From Streptococcus mitis (GTDB taxonomy: Bacteria > Bacillota > Bacilli > Lactobacillales > Streptococcaceae), in NCBI RefSeq assembly GCF_009496285.1, contig NZ_WIJK01000012.1:1-63788 (forward strand): a stretch of DNA of 63,788 nucleotides, given 5' to 3'. The notes under the pieces are model-generated. The model was not told the origin of the DNA, made no database searches, and saw nothing but the letters and a program-made list of their open reading frames with translations. Positions 61,831-63,788 of the stretch are shown in pieces. Within the stretch, counting starts at the first letter, position 1. Each line of letters begins with the position of its first letter. A program made the position numbers and the translations under genes.

Positions 61831-62526
61831 ATGACCTTGTTAGCATTTGAAAATGTGTCAAAATCCTATGGAGCAAGCCCTGCTCTTACAAATGTTTCCC
61901 TTGAAATTCCAGCTGGAAAAATCGTTGGCCTCCTTGGACCAAACGGTTCTGGAAAAACAACCTTGATTAAACTAATCAACGGCTTGCTACAACCAGAGGA
62001 AGGACGTATCCTTATCAATGACATGGAACCAAGCCCAGCAACTAAAGCGATTGTTTCTTATCTCCCTGATACGACCTACCTCAACGAACAGATGAAGGTC
62101 AAAGAAGCTCTCACTTATTTCAAGACCTTCTACCAAGATTTTAATCTAGAACGTGCTCAAGGTCTTCTTCGTGACCTTGGCATCGATGAGAACAGCCGTT
62201 TCAAGAAACTCTCAAAAGGGAACAAAGAAAAGGTTCAGTTGATTCTTGTCATGAGTCGTGATGCTCGTCTATATGTGCTTGATGAACCAATCGGGGGTGT
62301 CGACCCAGCAGCTCGTGACTATATCTTGAACACCATCATCAACAACTACTCTCCAACTTCGACTGTCTTGATTTCAACTCACTTGATTTCAGACATCGAA
62401 CCAATCTTGGATGAGATTGTTTTCCTCAAGGATGGAAAAGTCGTCCGTCAAGGAAATGTTGATGATATTCGCTATGAGTCTGGAGAGTCTATCGACCAAC
62501 TCTTCCGTCATGAGTTCAAAGCCTAG
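61831..62526 (+). CDS. ABC transporter ATP-binding protein
   Basis: 231 residues. Walker A LGPNGSGKTTLIK (about 35-47), signature SKGNKEK (degenerate LSGGQ), Walker B RLYVLDEPIGGVD. Pairs with the permease downstream, 15 bp away; substrates of YtrA-linked systems include antibiotics and wall-related stress signals, not decided here. Confidence 0.93.
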   Translation: MTLLAFENVSKSYGASPALTNVSLEIPAGKIVGLLGPNGSGKTTLIKLINGLLQPEEGRILINDMEPSPATKAIVSYLPDTTYLNEQMKVKEALTYFKTFYQDFNLERAQGLLRDLGIDENSRFKKLSKGNKEKVQLILVMSRDARLYVLDEPIGGVDPAARDYILNTIINNYSPTSTVLISTHLISDIEPILDEIVFLKDGKVVRQGNVDDIRYESGESIDQLFRHEFKA

Positions 62527-62541
62527 ATAAAGGAGATTATT

Positions 62542-63273
62542 ATGTTTTGGAATTTAGTTCGTTATGAATTTAAAAATGTTAACAAATGGTATTTAGCCCT
62601 CTATGGTGCTGTACTGGTACTTTCTGCTCTTATCGGAATTCAAGCAAGGACTTACAACGATATTCCTATCAAAGAAAGTCAACCTATTCTACTTATTTTT
62701 CTAGCACTCGTGTTTGGTGGCTTGATGATTACGCTTGGGATTTCAACCTTGATTTTGATCATCCGTCGCTTCAAGGGTAGTGTCTATGATCGACAAGGTT
62801 ATCTGACTTTGACCTTGCCAGTTTCCGAACACCAGATTATCATGGCCAAACTCTTGGGGGCCTTCATTTGGTCTCTGATCAGTTCAGCAGTCTTGGTTCT
62901 GAGCATTTATATCATTCTTGTGATAATTGAGCCTAATTCTGTTAATTTCCTTGCTTTCAAAGACTTGTTCCAACAGTACCTAGACAGTATCGGCTTATAT
63001 CTAATTTCATTCATCCTTGGCACAATTTCAGGAATCCTCTGCATCTACTTGGCAATCTCCATCGGACAACTTTTCAATGAATACCGCACAGCACTCGCAG
63101 TTTTAGCCTACATTGTTATCCAGATCGTGCTCGGTTTTGTCGGTCTAAACCTTCGCATAGATACTAATTTCAATATGATGCTTACTTATGAAATCTTCAA
63201 AGACCTAATCCTTATCGCAGTCTTCTATCTCGGAAACTACTACATCTTGAAAAACAAGGTTAATCTTCAGTAA
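62542..63273 (+). CDS. ABC transporter permease
   Basis: 243 residues with six hydrophobic segments (about 18-35, 50-75, 100-130, 145-180, 185-210, 218-238). Partner of the preceding ATPase; no extracellular domain. AAGGAGATTATT is the ribosome site. Confidence 0.9.
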   Translation: MFWNLVRYEFKNVNKWYLALYGAVLVLSALIGIQARTYNDIPIKESQPILLIFLALVFGGLMITLGISTLILIIRRFKGSVYDRQGYLTLTLPVSEHQIIMAKLLGAFIWSLISSAVLVLSIYIILVIIEPNSVNFLAFKDLFQQYLDSIGLYLISFILGTISGILCIYLAISIGQLFNEYRTALAVLAYIVIQIVLGFVGLNLRIDTNFNMMLTYEIFKDLILIAVFYLGNYYILKNKVNLQ

Positions 63274-63300
63274 TCATTCAGAGGCTAGTTAAAAACTTAA

Positions 63301-63412
63301 TTTTATAGTGGATTGAACTTAGAGTAGCACGTCATGGATTCTAAAACATTTTTAAAAATTAATTTGACTTTCCTAACCTCTTTGTTCATATCTTATTTCA
63401 ATCAACTATAGT
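63301..63412 (-). repeat. RUP element
   Basis: TATAGTGGATTGAAC at one end and TTTCAATCAACTATAG at the other, with ATTTGACTTTCCTAA and GTTCATATCTTATTTC inside, in the reverse sense of the RUP at 5247-5354. About 110 bp. Confidence 0.75.
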
Positions 63413-63454
63413 AAAAAATGAAATAGATCTGTCTATGATCAAACGCATATTATC

Positions 63455-63504
63455 GGCTCTATAATATTTGTAGTGGGTAAATCCCCTATAGATATTATGG
63501 AACC
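63455..63504. other. 50-bp imperfect inverted repeat resembling joined ISL3-type ends
   Basis: GGCTCTATAATATT and GATATTATGGAACC are inverse to each other at 12 of 14 positions and flank GTAGTGGGTAAATCCCC. The GGCTCTATAATATTTG start recalls ISL3-family terminal repeats of streptococci. It may be a collapsed insertion sequence; the identity is from memory only. Confidence 0.35.
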
Positions 63505-63594
63505 TATTTTTGTGTAGAAAACATACTAAGATTAGTAGTGAGAAAATCTCCGACGGGAGAGAGTACTCAATACTTTTTCTTTATGTTAAAGTAG

Positions 63595-63720
63595 AGGTGT
63601 CTTGTAAAGTCGTAGGGCTCTTTGGCGCTAGACGTCGCTTGACAAACTGGCAAGACACCTATTTTAGGTGGAATTTGATCAAAGTATGTGGGACGCTAGA
63701 CGTCGCGTATTGAAAATAAA
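63595..63720 (+). ncRNA. Possible bridge RNA region of an IS110-family element
   Basis: Upstream of the transposase start, AGGTGTCTTG (63595-63604) pairs perfectly with CAAGACACCT (63651-63660), enclosing a loop. A 13-nt sequence CGCTAGACGTCGC occurs inside that loop (63626) and again in a second hairpin (63693, ATGTGGGACG / CGTCGCGTAT with a CTAGA loop). Two structured loops sharing a core between left end and transposase fit the bridge RNA arrangement of IS110/IS621 elements. A TGTTAAAGT extended -10-like sequence lies at 63583-63591. The assignment is inference. Confidence 0.4.
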
Positions 63721-63763
63721 ATCACTAAAACACGGAATTATTCAAGACAAAAGAGGTAATATC

Positions 63764-63788
63764 ATGCGTACAGTATTTGGGATTGATG
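63764..63788 (+). CDS. IS110-family transposase, first 8 codons (cut by window edge)
   Basis: AAGAGG 8 bp upstream and ATG open MRTVFGID, the usual N-terminal strand with the first catalytic Asp of the RuvC-like DEDD domain of IS110 transposases (consensus VxGIDVxK). Only 25 bases are in the window, so integrity cannot be judged. Confidence 0.6.

Noticed and set aside
63510..63713. 67-codon plus-strand frame upstream of the transposase
   Set aside because: It runs through the strong inverted repeats and has no ribosome site; an RNA role for this DNA is more likely.

Overview
The window looks like a chromosomal segment of a mitis-group viridans Streptococcus (S. oralis / S. mitis / S. infantis-like, close to S. 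pneumoniae). The evidence is the low G+C content, pneumococcal-type BOX and RUP dispersed repeats, a dexB-flanked wzg-wzh-wzd-wze-wchA capsule locus, aliC/aliD-like lipoproteins, and gene strings (ftsA-ftsZ-ylmEFGH-divIVA-ileS; secA-aro-aro-acpS-alr-recG; der-dnaI-dnaB-nrdR) that match pneumococcal clusters. Species cannot be fixed from the sequence alone.

Layout: (1) 1-4797 is the 5' part, on the minus strand, of a very large repetitive lectin-type wall adhesin whose 3' end is outside the window. (2) 5.5-14.3 kb is the division/cell-wall cluster ftsA, ftsZ, yggS, sepF, ylmG, ylmH, divIVA, plus a T-box-controlled ileS, all transcribed leftward. (3) 14.5-15.7 kb is a scar zone with an IS110-family transposase tail, a DUF1919 gene and a broken 5' fragment of glf. 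(4) 15.8-36.2 kb is a complete Wzx/Wzy-type capsular or receptor polysaccharide locus, read right to left: wzg-wzh-wzd-wze-wchA, a WchF-like rhamnosyltransferase, a GT4, an acyltransferase, a GT2, a GT32-like transferase, wzx, wzy, a glycerophosphotransferase, gct, then rmlA-rmlC-(HEPN gene)-rmlB-rmlD. A GNAT plus small-protein pair separates gct from the rml genes, and a HEPN-type gene interrupts rmlC/rmlB. (5) 36.5-44.2 kb carries two oligopeptide-binding lipoproteins, dexB with a cre operator, and a DUF1846 gene. (6) 44.3-47.9 kb carries glmS with two NagR-like operators, two BOX elements, and a triplicated array of unannotated 23-25 codon peptide genes. (7) 47.9-63.3 kb is housekeeping: recG, alr, acpS, two DAHP synthases, secA, der, nitroreductase, dnaI, dnaB, nrdR, and a GntR/ABC operon. 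(8) The right edge holds a RUP, a short IS-end-like hairpin and the first codons of an IS110-family transposase preceded by a structured region that may encode its bridge RNA.

How the genes work together: the capsule genes predict a repeat unit started on undecaprenyl phosphate by WchA, continued with rhamnose (rml genes supply dTDP-rhamnose) and decorated with glycerol phosphate (Gct supplies CDP-glycerol). It is flipped by Wzx, polymerised by Wzy, length-controlled by the Wzd/Wze tyrosine kinase with the Wzh phosphatase, and attached to the wall by Wzg.

The most interesting items are the HEPN gene inside the rml operon (candidate RNase/abortive-infection protein), the three-copy small-peptide array with conserved leader and terminators, the GNAT/small-protein pair in the capsule locus, and the possible IS110 bridge RNA. 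All functional statements come from reading the sequence and family knowledge; no search was run.
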